This document shows, piece by piece, positions 7,016-14,844 of a stretch of DNA of 64,000 nucleotides. The position numbers were made by a program, and so were the translations under genes. The notes under the pieces were generated by a model. The model was not told the DNA's origin. It did no database searches and saw only the letters and a program-made list of their open reading frames with translations. Location: positions 2,294,001 to 2,358,000 of the forward strand of contig NZ_CP043046.1 in the NCBI RefSeq assembly GCF_008119665.1, in the 5' to 3' direction. Position 1 is the first letter of the stretch. Every line of letters starts with the position of its first letter. Source of the stretch: Pigmentiphaga aceris (lineage in GTDB: Bacteria; Pseudomonadota; Gammaproteobacteria; Burkholderiales; Burkholderiaceae_B).

Positions 7016-8992
7016 TCAAGCGTGCTTCTGCTTGAGTTCTGCGAAGCTCGTCAGCTGACCTGCGATGGCGCTGGCCGCCACCGTGGGCGGGCTGGCCAGC
7101 CACACGTTTCCGGGGCCGCCGCGACCGGGGAAGTTGCGATTGATGGCGCTGACCGTGACCTGATCGGCACGGGATGAGCCGCCTGGCCCGCAGTTGCCAC
7201 ATGCGCCGCAAGACGGCTGAAGCAGGCGCGCACCGACGCGCTCGAAGGCATCGAGATACCCGGCGGCAATGCAGTAGTCGCGCACGGCAGTGGTGCCGAA
7301 CTGAAGGAATAGCTGAACGCCCGGTGCAATACGCAGGCCGCGGTCGGCTGCCCAGCGCAGCACCTCGTGATAATGGTCGAAGTCTTCGCGCTTGCCCGCC
7401 GTACAGGAGCCGCCGTAGGCAATGTCCACGCTTGTGCGGTGCTCGACCTGGTCAAGGGCAATGCCGTTGCCTGGGTCGCCGGGTGCGGCCACCATCGCCG
7501 GCACTGCCGAACAATCGATGCGGATGGTTTCGGCGTAGCTGGCACCGGCATCGCTTTGCATCCACGCTTCAATCTGGAAGTCGATGCCTCGGCGTTCTTT
7601 CAGGAATCGAACCGTCTCGGCATCAGGTGCCACAATGCCCGTGAAGCCGCCCAGTTCCGCGCACATATTGGTGAAGGTGGCGCGTTCGTCGGTGCTCAGA
7701 TGGGCAACAGCAGGTCCTGCGAATTCGAATACCTTGCCCACGCCACCGCCCGATCGGATGTACGGCTGGGCAAGCAGGTGCAACACCACATCCTTGGCCG
7801 TGATACCCGTCTCAATCCGCCCGTCCAGGATGACCAGCAGACTGGGCGGAACCGTCAGGCGCACCGCACCGGTGACAAAGGCGTTGGCCATGTCGGTCGT
7901 GCCCACGCCAAAGGCCGCACAGCCCAGCGCGCCGCTGTGCGTGGTGTGCGAATCCGTGCCGACGACAAGCTGTCCGGGCAGAGCGTAATGCTCGGCCATC
8001 ATGGCGTGAGAAATGCCCGCCACGTTGCTGCCGTCGTCCAGGCGCGCTTCGGCTTCGGTCAGGGTGCGATGGGTGCGCAAGCGGTAGTCGCTGGCGAAGT
8101 TGCGCTGCGCCTGCACCATCCGGTGCACATTGGGGATCAGGCCGCCGATGACGTGCGCGGGGCTTTCTTCGACGTACGAGGTGTGGTCCTCGAAGACGAT
8201 GATCGATTCGGGTTCTTTCAGCGTCAGCGGTTTGCCGAAGGCTGCATGCAGCATGTGCGCGGCCATACCGGTGTAGTACTCATGAATGAAGCGCCAGTCC
8301 GCGCGCACAAACGCGCCATCGCCAATGGCAGGTGACGCCGATGTCACCGTTGTGCTCAACGCATGTCTGGCGACAATCTTCTCGAACAAGGTCTGGGGTG
8401 TTGTTGCCGTGGCTGTGTGCGCCGGGGCGACGTTGCTTAAATGTGCTTTCCCGAAAGCAAGCAGGCCACCACCGCGAAGAATGGCAGCGGCCAGTGCATC
8501 GCGCCCGGCAACCAGTTCTTCCAGGTTGATGGTTTCACCGGCCCGGATACGATCCACCAGGCTGAAGTCGGTTGAAGTCAGCAGGCCGATGTTGTCGGCG
8601 TTCTGGCGATAGATGCGCTCGAAGCTTTTTGCGATCACCAAACGCACGCCGGCAAGCCGTTCGGCTGCCGGACTGTGCTCACGGGACGACCCCTTGCCAT
8701 AACGCTTGCCCGCCACCACGACCTCGATGTCGCTGGCGCGGATGGCATCAACAGGAATAGGCGTCTGACCCGCCACCCGGAACCCCGTGTAGGGGTACGC
8801 ACCCAGCTTCTCGTCGAAGTGGGTCAGGATCGCAATCGGGGTGATTTCGTCAGTGGAAACGTCGTCGCGCAAAGGCTGCGCGTCTTCCAGGGCAAGGGCT
8901 TGGCCGCTCAACGCCGCAGTAATGACCTCGGGCGTCTGGCTCAGGTACAGAATATGGGGCGAAAAAAGAATCGTGGGGGTAATGGCATGCAT
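7016..8992 (-). CDS. Aconitase-superfamily hydro-lyase, swivel domain fused in front of the catalytic domains
   Basis: A 658-residue protein with reversed domain order. The LeuD-like swivel domain comes first (about 40-190, with DDVSTDEITP, YGKGSSREHSP and IAKSFERIYRQNADNIG). The LeuC-like part follows (about 220-650, with VIGGLIPNVHR, GTDSHTTHSGALGCAAFGVGTTD). Cysteines for a [4Fe-4S] cluster are in GGSCTAGKREDF and PSCGACGNCGPG. It should be a dehydratase/isomerase of a small di- or tricarboxylate, such as an aconitate, isopropylmalate or homoaconitate analogue; the substrate is not readable. Context (LysR, Bug receptor, RraA remnant) suggests inducible use of an external carboxylate. Only the start is uncertain. 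Confidence 0.88.
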   Translation of the reverse strand: MHAITPTILFSPHILYLSQTPEVITAALSGQALALEDAQPLRDDVSTDEITPIAILTHFDEKLGAYPYTGFRVAGQTPIPVDAIRASDIEVVVAGKRYGKGSSREHSPAAERLAGVRLVIAKSFERIYRQNADNIGLLTSTDFSLVDRIRAGETINLEELVAGRDALAAAILRGGGLLAFGKAHLSNVAPAHTATATTPQTLFEKIVARHALSTTVTSASPAIGDGAFVRADWRFIHEYYTGMAAHMLHAAFGKPLTLKEPESIIVFEDHTSYVEESPAHVIGGLIPNVHRMVQAQRNFASDYRLRTHRTLTEAEARLDDGSNVAGISHAMMAEHYALPGQLVVGTDSHTTHSGALGCAAFGVGTTDMANAFVTGAVRLTVPPSLLVILDGRIETGITAKDVVLHLLAQPYIRSGGGVGKVFEFAGPAVAHLSTDERATFTNMCAELGGFTGIVAPDAETVRFLKERRGIDFQIEAWMQSDAGASYAETIRIDCSAVPAMVAAPGDPGNGIALDQVEHRTSVDIAYGGSCTAGKREDFDHYHEVLRWAADRGLRIAPGVQLFLQFGTTAVRDYCIAAGYLDAFERVGARLLQPSCGACGNCGPGGSSRADQVTVSAINRNFPGRGGPGNVWLASPPTVAASAIAGQLTSFAELKQKHA

Positions 8993-9071
8993 ACCCCATG
9001 ATCGGCCCGACTGAGGGCACCGAGAAGCGCTAAGTCGGCACAGGGGGTCACGCCACAGGCGCGATCCGGGT

Positions 9072-9968
9072 TTACGTGTCCGTGATTTCCAGCACCTCGA
9101 TCAGCGCCTGCACCGCGCGGGGTTGGGGATGGCGTCGCAAGGCATACAACATCAGCGTGCGTTCGGCCCAGGGTTCAGCCAGCGGACAGTGGATGAAGAA
9201 AGGCTTGCCGCCAGCGGCTGGTATGGCACTCAGCGGAACCACGGCAATGCCCAATCCCGCCTCGACCATACGGTGCACGGCATCGAAACTATTGACCGTT
9301 ACCTCGGGCACAAAATGCTGGTGGATCGCCGCCGCGCGATCATGCAGCAGACGGTCAAGCGCGCCGCCCTGATGGACGCCGATCACGGGATAGTGCAGCA
9401 CCTGGGAATAGGTGACAGAGGTCTCGCCCGCCAGCGGATGGTCCACCGGAAACACCACTTGCAAAGGATCAGTGGCGAAAACCCACGTATCCATGCCCGG
9501 CGGCACATCCGACTGCACGCCGATGCCCAGATCGGCGCGGTCATCCAGGCAGGCCCGGATCACATCCTTGGTATCCGCTTCATGCAGCGCCACGCGTACG
9601 CTTGGATAGGCCTTCTTGAACCGCCGCAAACGTTCCGGCAGCGCACCAACGACTGACGACATATTGGCGTACAGCCTGACAGTGCCCGCCAGCTCGTCAC
9701 CCTGGCTTTGTATCAGTCGAACCAGCCCCTGCAGTTCATCGTCGATGCGCGCCCCTTGCTCGAAGAGCAGGCGTCCTGCATCGGTCAAGGTGACGCCGCG
9801 CGGGGATCGCACCAGCAAGGCGGTGCCGAACGTCCGTTCCAAGTCTGCCAGGCGCCTGCTGAGCGCAGACGCCGCGATGTTTTCCTCAGTGGCCGCACGC
9901 ACGATCGAACCTGCTCGGGCTACCGCCACGAACAAGTGCACGTTGTAGGAATCGATTCGTTTGGTCAC
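9072..9968 (-). CDS. LysR-family transcriptional regulator
   Basis: A 298-residue LysR protein: N-terminal winged helix-turn-helix (about 5-65, AATEENIAASALSRRLADLERTFGTALLVR) and a substrate-binding effector domain from about residue 90. It is upstream of the aconitase-like gene on the same strand with a 79-nt gap and probably controls the hydro-lyase and receptor genes, with their substrate or an intermediate as effector. LysR regulators are more often divergent from their targets; here all genes point the same way. Confidence 0.93.
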   Translation of the reverse strand: MTKRIDSYNVHLFVAVARAGSIVRAATEENIAASALSRRLADLERTFGTALLVRSPRGVTLTDAGRLLFEQGARIDDELQGLVRLIQSQGDELAGTVRLYANMSSVVGALPERLRRFKKAYPSVRVALHEADTKDVIRACLDDRADLGIGVQSDVPPGMDTWVFATDPLQVVFPVDHPLAGETSVTYSQVLHYPVIGVHQGGALDRLLHDRAAAIHQHFVPEVTVNSFDAVHRMVEAGLGIAVVPLSAIPAAGGKPFFIHCPLAEPWAERTLMLYALRRHPQPRAVQALIEVLEITDT

Positions 9969-10037
9969 GATGACACCGTTACCCGTGTGGAAAGTGGGCG
10001 GGGATCACGGGGGAGAAGAACATGAGGATGGAATTCG

Positions 10038-10422
10038 TGGTGCGTCCGGCCGGAATCGAACCGGCATGCCTTACGGCGGCGGATTTTCTTACCTGCTACT
10101 GCTCGCGCAGCCAGACGTGGCGGCTGCCACCTCTGTTTGGGGTCTGGACTCTGTCTTGACCGTCCCGAACATGCCGTTCCCGGTTGGAACGTTGAATACA
10201 TGTTTGGCTTAGGTCCTCGCCGTCGAGTCTCTACACACGCCTGGCCTTGCAATGCCGATGCTGCATTGCAAGTTGAGATCGACCGCTCGATCTCTGCCTG
10301 CTTGGCTCGGCGTTCCCGTGCCAGGGGTTCACCGAATTTGACGAGTTCTACTCCCGGCCTTTCGCCCGGGGCACTCCGTTTACCTGGAAGTCCGCTACGT
10401 CTACCAATTTCGTCACGGACGC
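10038..10422 (-). tRNA. tRNA-Leu(UAA), interrupted by a group I intron
   Basis: On the minus strand the 5' exon (10422-10388) and 3' exon (10087-10038) form a complete class II tRNA. The acceptor stem is GCGTCCG/CGGACGC with discriminator A and an encoded CCA (10040-10038). The D arm contains TTGGTAGA. The anticodon stem GCGGA/TCCGC encloses loop CTTAAAA, giving anticodon UAA. The variable arm is long, as in Leu (GCC-GTAA-GGC), and the T arm is GCCGG-TTCGATT-CCGGC. All stems pair perfectly. The intron sits between U34 and A35. A tRNA search that does not allow introns would miss it. Confidence 0.93.
10088..10387 (-). ncRNA. Group I self-splicing intron, IC3-like, 300 nt
   Basis: The 5' exon ends in U and the intron ends in G (10088), as group I introns require. 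P1 forms between exon ACUU plus the first intron C and the guide GGAGU (10377-10373), with the U-G wobble exactly at the splice site. Core blocks closely resemble my recollection of the Azoarcus tRNA-Ile intron: GTCAAATTCGGTGAA (10342-10328), GAACGCCGAGCCAAGC, GTGTAGAGACTCGACGG (10236-10220), GACCTAAGCCAAAC and GAGTCCAGACC (10151-10141). A GAAA tetraloop caps a CCCGG/CCGGG hairpin near the 5' end (P2-like). No homing endonuclease frame is present. Confidence 0.93.
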
Positions 10423-10462
10423 ACTGGGCGGCATTGTCGCACAGCCGCTCGTCGGAAACGCC

Positions 10463-11851
10463 TCATTTCGACAGCTTCGATGCCGCATCGCGCAACGCCG
10501 TGCGCAATGCTTCTTCGATGGTGGGGTGGTAGAAGGGCATGGCAAGCAAGTCGGCCACCGTCTGGCCTTGCTGGATCGCCCATGCAAGCAGGTGCGCCAG
10601 GTGTTCGGCATCCGGCCCCATGCCTTCTGCGCCCAGCAACTTGCCGTCTTTGCGGGCGATGTAAACATGCAACAAGCCGCGGTTCTTGAGCATGATTCGA
10701 CTGCGTCCCTGGGTCTCGAAGCTGACGCGGCCAGTCACGAAGGTGTCCGCCTCCAAGTCGGAATAAGGCTTGCCAGCTTGAATCAATTGCGGTTCGCAGA
10801 ACACGATCGACAAGGGCGTTACGTGTTGAGCTGCTTGCAGCGTTGGGAAATTGCCTGCGTTGGTGCCGGCAGTCAGCCCGTGCTCGTGCGCCACGTGCAG
10901 CAGGGGCAGCATGTCGTTGGCGTCACCGGCAACGAAGATGGGGGTCGTGCCCGCCTGCAAGGTGTCGGGGTCAACGATAGGAGTGCCGTGCTTGTCCACG
11001 GGCACCTGGGTATGTTCCAGGCCCAGCTGGTCCACATTGGGAACGCGGCCCGTGGCCACCAGCGCGATATCGAAATGTTCGGTGCTGGTCTTGCCCGCGC
11101 TGTCTTTCCAGGTGATCTCGATGCCGTCATCCTGGCGCTGTGCGTTCACCACTTCCACGCCCAGACTTAATGGGAATTCTTCTGCCAGCGCTTGTGCCGC
11201 GTATTTCTGAATGGCAGGGTCTTGCAGCAGGCTGATGCTGGGTTTTTCACCGAACAGGTGAATGCTGACGCCCAGGCGATGCAGGGCCTGACCAAGCTCC
11301 AGCCCGATGGGGCCGGGGCCGAAGACCGCGACACGTTTGGGCAAGCCTGACCATTCAAAGATGTCGTCGCTGGTTTGCAGGCGGTCTCCCAACGGTTTGA
11401 ACACGTCGGGAATCAGCGGGCGTGCACCGGTGGCTATTACCACGCTGCGTGCCTGCACCTCGGTGTCGTCGCCGACTTGAAGCACGGTGTTGCTCAGGAA
11501 GCGTGCGTGACCGCGCAGACGATTTTCCGCAGGAATCTCGTGGACTTCCTTCAGCACAAAGCTCTCGAAATGGTCGCGCTCCTGCCGCACGCGCGCAAAG
11601 ACGGCGGCGGCATCCACATGGACCTCGCCAACCTGCACACCAAAGTCCTTGGCGCGTCGTGCTTCGTGCGCTGCGTTGGCCGCCACAATCAACAGCTTTG
11701 ACGGCATGCAACCGACTTTCACGCACGTGGTTCCATACGTGCCGCCTTCGATCAGCACCGCATGTCTGCCGGTCTTGGTAGCGGCGCGATAGGCGGCCAG
11801 ACCGGCCGTGCCCGCACCGATGATGGCAACGTCCACGGAGAGTTTTTTCAT
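10463..11851 (-). CDS. Dihydrolipoyl dehydrogenase-like FAD/NAD(P) disulfide oxidoreductase
   Basis: A 462-residue class I pyridine nucleotide-disulfide oxidoreductase. ATG at 11851 (MKKLSVDVAIIGAGTAG) is preferred to an upstream start because the FAD-binding motif follows directly and AAGG lies just upstream. Visible parts are the redox-active pair in TTCVKVGCMPSK, the NAD(P)-binding FGPGPIGLELG, the ATGRVPN and VAGDAND motifs, and the C-terminal active-site FYHPTIEEAL. This gene is separate from the odh operon lpd at 62376 and differs strongly from it. It may be a soluble transhydrogenase, mercuric-reductase-like or stand-alone Lpd-type enzyme; the substrate is not determinable. It ends 41 bases before the tRNA-Leu gene. 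Confidence 0.88.
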   Translation of the reverse strand: MKKLSVDVAIIGAGTAGLAAYRAATKTGRHAVLIEGGTYGTTCVKVGCMPSKLLIVAANAAHEARRAKDFGVQVGEVHVDAAAVFARVRQERDHFESFVLKEVHEIPAENRLRGHARFLSNTVLQVGDDTEVQARSVVIATGARPLIPDVFKPLGDRLQTSDDIFEWSGLPKRVAVFGPGPIGLELGQALHRLGVSIHLFGEKPSISLLQDPAIQKYAAQALAEEFPLSLGVEVVNAQRQDDGIEITWKDSAGKTSTEHFDIALVATGRVPNVDQLGLEHTQVPVDKHGTPIVDPDTLQAGTTPIFVAGDANDMLPLLHVAHEHGLTAGTNAGNFPTLQAAQHVTPLSIVFCEPQLIQAGKPYSDLEADTFVTGRVSFETQGRSRIMLKNRGLLHVYIARKDGKLLGAEGMGPDAEHLAHLLAWAIQQGQTVADLLAMPFYHPTIEEALRTALRDAASKLSK

Positions 11852-11975
11852 GAAAACCTTTTGATTTGACGATGCCGAAGCCTTGCTCGTGGCCTGCGTC
11901 ACTGCAACTGCGTTCGTCTGTGAAAACGACGAAGACAGCCGCAGTGTTACTGCTTACCGCAACGTGTACTGCAAC

Positions 11976-12500
11976 TTATTTGATGACCGCGCAGCCAACG
12001 CGCGCGCCTGCGCCGCCAATCGGCTGCGTGTGGTGGTCGTCTGCGTTGGCGTGGATGATCAGCGCCGAGCCATCGGCATCCTGCAAGCCCTTCGCCCCCT
12101 TCAACAGCGTCGGCGACGATACTTCGGCGTTGACCGAGCCATCGGCGGCAGCAAAGACATTGGGCAAGTCACCCTCGTCCGGGCCATCCGGGTTGAGCAG
12201 ACCGTGTTTTTTCTGCGAATGGTTCACGTGCGATTTGGATGCCTCGAACTTTGCGGTATCTGCGCAATCACCCACCGAATGGAAATGGATACCATGCCAG
12301 CCCGGCGTGAGCGCACCTGCCTGCAATGCGATACGCACCACGGTGCCGTGTGCACCGCCCTGGAAGTTTGCCGTGCCGATGGTCTGGCCTTGGTTGCCCA
12401 CGACAGGAGCGGAAAGCGTGGCGATGTCGGGGGCCTGGGCCATGGCACCTGCGCTCAGACCAAGAGTGAGTGCAAGGGCGGCGATTTTATGAATGGACAT
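11976..12500 (-). CDS. sodC: Periplasmic Cu,Zn superoxide dismutase
   Basis: A 174-residue enzyme that dismutates superoxide in the periplasm. A signal peptide is present (LALTLGLSAGAMAQAP, cleavage near residue 22). Metal ligands sit in GIHFHSVGDC, HVNHSQKKHGLLNPDGPDEGDLPN and IIHANADDHHTQP, and the disulfide cysteines in GDC and RVGCAVI. ATG at 12500 has AGGAG 6 nt upstream. It is divergent from the two-component system at 12691, and the 190-nt gap between them may carry shared control. Confidence 0.96.
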   Translation of the reverse strand: MSIHKIAALALTLGLSAGAMAQAPDIATLSAPVVGNQGQTIGTANFQGGAHGTVVRIALQAGALTPGWHGIHFHSVGDCADTAKFEASKSHVNHSQKKHGLLNPDGPDEGDLPNVFAAADGSVNAEVSSPTLLKGAKGLQDADGSALIIHANADDHHTQPIGGAGARVGCAVIK

Positions 12501-12607
12501 GCAAGACTCCTGTAAGTGGAAGATCGAGAGCTAATCTAGCTTATCTGTGGGTGCCCGGATGACCAGCAGCAGATGTAAGCAGACAATGCCCGGGAGGCGC
12601 ATCCTCA

Positions 12608-12631
12608 CGTCTGGTCCCCAAATACCAGACG
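12608..12631. promoter_or_regulatory. Perfect 8-bp inverted repeat upstream of the response regulator
   Basis: CGTCTGGT and ACCAGACG face each other over an 8-nt spacer, 60 bases before the response regulator start, in the sodC/regulator divergent gap. It could be an operator or a leader hairpin; no T-run follows, so it is not a standard terminator. Confidence 0.4.
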
Positions 12632-12690
12632 GGAACCAACTGTGGCTGTGACGACTTGGTCATTTCGGGAAACTTTTCGAGCGACAAGGC

Positions 12691-13365
12691 ATGAGAATTC
12701 TGCTGGTGGAAGATGACGCCATGATCGGCGAGGCGGTGAAAGATGTGCTGCGGTCCGAACATTACGCAGTCGATTGGGCGCGCGATGGCGACGCGGCAGA
12801 TACGCATTTGCGCACCGCCACCTACGATCTGGTTCTGCTGGACTTGGGCCTTCCCCGACGAGACGGGCTGGCGGTGCTGAGTGCCTTGCGGGCTCGCGCC
12901 GATCGCACCCCTGTCGTGATTGCCACCGCACGTGATGCCGTCGCCGATCGGATTGCCGGGCTGGATGCCGGTGCGGACGATTACGTGGTCAAACCCTACG
13001 ACGTGAACGAATTGCTGGCGCGCATCCGGGCCCTGGTGCGACGCAGCGTGGGGCGGGCCGAGCCGGTGTACGTGTTGGGTAACGTGGCGATCAAGCCAGC
13101 CACTCGCGAGGTGAGTGTGGATGGCATGGCCGTCACCCTGTCGGCGCGTGAATGGGCGGTGCTGGAACCCTTGGTCGCGCGCCCTGGTGCGGTGATGTCG
13201 CGTGCGCAATTGGAGGAGAAGTTGTATGGCTGGGACGAGGAGGTAAACAGCAATGCCGTCGAGGTCTACATTCACGGGCTGCGACGCAAGCTGGGTGCTG
13301 GCCTGATTCAGAACGTGCGGGGCGTGGGTTATGTGGTGCCGAAATCTGTGGTGCCGAAATCATGA
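12691..13365 (+). CDS. OmpR/PhoB-family response regulator
   Basis: A 224-residue regulator: receiver domain (1-115, acidic pocket VEDD, phospho-acceptor Asp in LVLLDLGLPRRDG, conserved Lys in VVKPYD) and OmpR-type winged helix (about 125-220, ending NVRGVGYVVPKS). It resembles QseB/TctD/PmrA types. The stop overlaps the kinase ATG (ATGA, 13362-13365), so the two are co-translated. The last 30 coding bases are a tandem 15-nt duplication giving VVPKSVVPKS. Confidence 0.95.
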   Translation: MRILLVEDDAMIGEAVKDVLRSEHYAVDWARDGDAADTHLRTATYDLVLLDLGLPRRDGLAVLSALRARADRTPVVIATARDAVADRIAGLDAGADDYVVKPYDVNELLARIRALVRRSVGRAEPVYVLGNVAIKPATREVSVDGMAVTLSAREWAVLEPLVARPGAVMSRAQLEEKLYGWDEEVNSNAVEVYIHGLRRKLGAGLIQNVRGVGYVVPKSVVPKS

Positions 13366-14714
13366 ATATGCTTCGTTCGGTTCGCGCGCGTCTGCTGGTG
13401 TTTCTGCTTGCCGCGATCGTGTTGTTTGCCATCGTGCAGGCCGTGGTGGCCTATCGCAGTGCCTTGTCGCAGGCCGACGAGATGTTCGACAACCACTTGC
13501 AGCGCACGGCAGTGTCGCTGGCGCGGGGGGCACCCATGTCGCCTGCCTTGGCCGGCGAAGAAGCAGGGGCCAATGACGAAGACCTGCTGATTCAGATCTG
13601 GAGCGCGGAAGGGGTGCGCATCTACCGTTCTACCCGCCGTATCGTGTTGCCCGAGCAGATCGTGTTGGGCATGTCGACGGTGACGACCGCGCAGGCCAGT
13701 TATCGGATGTATTCGGTCGCCACGCCAACCCGCATCATTCAGGTGGGACAGGATCTTGCCGTGCGTCAGCGCCTGGCGGGTGGATTTGCCTGGCGAGCCG
13801 TGCTGCCCACCGCGGCGATGGCACCGCTGCTGATGATCATCGTCTGGTGGGTGGTCGGGTCGTCGCTCGCCCCGGTGGATCGGGTGCGACGGCAGCTTGC
13901 GCAGCGTCAACCGGGCGACTTGCCGGGGATCGACGAAGGCGATGTGCCCGACGAAGTGCGACCGATGATCGCCGAGATGAATCTGCTGTTCGCCCGGGTG
14001 GACCGCGCATTCAGTGCGCAGCGGCAGTTTGTTGGCGACGCGGCGCACGAACTTCGGACCCCGCTGACTGCGCTGAAATTGCAGATTGATGCCTTGTCGC
14101 GAGCGCCGGATGAGGCGGCCCGCGCGCGGGCCGTGGCGCGGCTGGAAGAGGGCGTTGAACGTGCCCGGCGACTGGTCGAACAATTGCTGTCGCTTGCTCG
14201 GCAAGAGGCCGCGCCGGTCGGCACTGTGGTGGCTGCAAATATCTCGCTGACAGATGCGGTTCGCTTGGCGATTGCCGACGCGGTGCCGCTGGCGCAGGCC
14301 CGCGACATCGATCTGGGCATGGTGCGTGACGATGCTGCGGTGGCGGCAATCGCCCCGGACGCCTTGCGCATGTTGCTGAGCAATCTGCTGGACAACGCGA
14401 TCAAGTACACCTCGGCTGGTGGGCGCGTTGACGTTGGCGTGGCCAATGAGCCGGGCGCTTGCCGGGTATGGGTCGAAGATTCTGGGCCGGGCATTCCGGT
14501 TCGGGATCGCGCCCGGGTGTTCGAACGTTTTGTGCGCCTGGATGGCACCTCGGGCGAGGGGACCGGGCTGGGGCTTGCCATCGTCAAGGCGATTGCCGAT
14601 CGCGAGGGCATTGTGGTGACGCTGGATGAGTCGGAGGCGCTGGGAGGCTTGCGCATCACGCTGCGTTTTGCGGCGCATGGTGCGTCTCCACCTGGTCAAG
14701 CTGCACTTGGTTAA
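13362..14714 (+). CDS. Membrane sensor histidine kinase, QseC/TctE-like
   Basis: A 450-residue kinase. ATG at 13362 overlaps the regulator stop. A first transmembrane helix (about 8-30, LLVFLLAAIVLFAIVQAVV) is followed by a periplasmic sensor of about 120 residues, a second helix (about 150-170, LPTAAMAPLLMIIVWWVV), a HAMP-like segment, HisKA with the phospho-accepting His in HELRTPLTALK, and the ATPase boxes NLLDNAIKYT, VEDSGPGIP and GTGLGLAI. It phosphorylates the regulator upstream. The downstream Do protease suggests a cell-envelope stimulus, which is inference from position. Confidence 0.95.
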   Translation: MNMLRSVRARLLVFLLAAIVLFAIVQAVVAYRSALSQADEMFDNHLQRTAVSLARGAPMSPALAGEEAGANDEDLLIQIWSAEGVRIYRSTRRIVLPEQIVLGMSTVTTAQASYRMYSVATPTRIIQVGQDLAVRQRLAGGFAWRAVLPTAAMAPLLMIIVWWVVGSSLAPVDRVRRQLAQRQPGDLPGIDEGDVPDEVRPMIAEMNLLFARVDRAFSAQRQFVGDAAHELRTPLTALKLQIDALSRAPDEAARARAVARLEEGVERARRLVEQLLSLARQEAAPVGTVVAANISLTDAVRLAIADAVPLAQARDIDLGMVRDDAAVAAIAPDALRMLLSNLLDNAIKYTSAGGRVDVGVANEPGACRVWVEDSGPGIPVRDRARVFERFVRLDGTSGEGTGLGLAIVKAIADREGIVVTLDESEALGGLRITLRFAAHGASPPGQAALG

Positions 14715-14775
14715 GCGGGCGTGATTCATTCCACTGACACCATTGGATACCAGTCGCCAAGGCTGACGTGGCTGT

Positions 14776-14792
14776 CTTAAGTTTCGGCTAAG
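14776..14792 (+). promoter_or_regulatory. Candidate OmpR-family direct-repeat operator
   Basis: CTTAAG at 14776 and GCTAAG at 14787 are spaced 11 bases apart, one helical turn, as in PmrA/QseB-type direct repeats. It lies between the kinase gene and the Do protease gene and could bind the regulator encoded just upstream. This is pattern only. Confidence 0.35.
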
Positions 14793-14840
14793 TCTCCGGG
14801 GAGAGGATGCGTTCATCGAACTGAACTTACCCCCGGAGAC
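14792..14840 (+). promoter_or_regulatory. Leader hairpin covering the Do protease ribosome-binding site
   Basis: GTCTCCGGGG (14792-14801) pairs perfectly over 10 bp with CCCCGGAGAC (14831-14840), with a 29-nt loop. The right arm contains the GGAGA that acts as the ribosome-binding site for the ATG at 14845. If transcription starts upstream of 14792, folding would hide that site, so translation could depend on temperature or on a factor. Confidence 0.5.
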
Positions 14841-14844
14841 CCAC

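Noticed and set aside
9965..10252. Short frames across the 10.0-10.4 kb interval
   Set aside because: The interval is fully explained by the tRNA-Leu exons and the group I intron.
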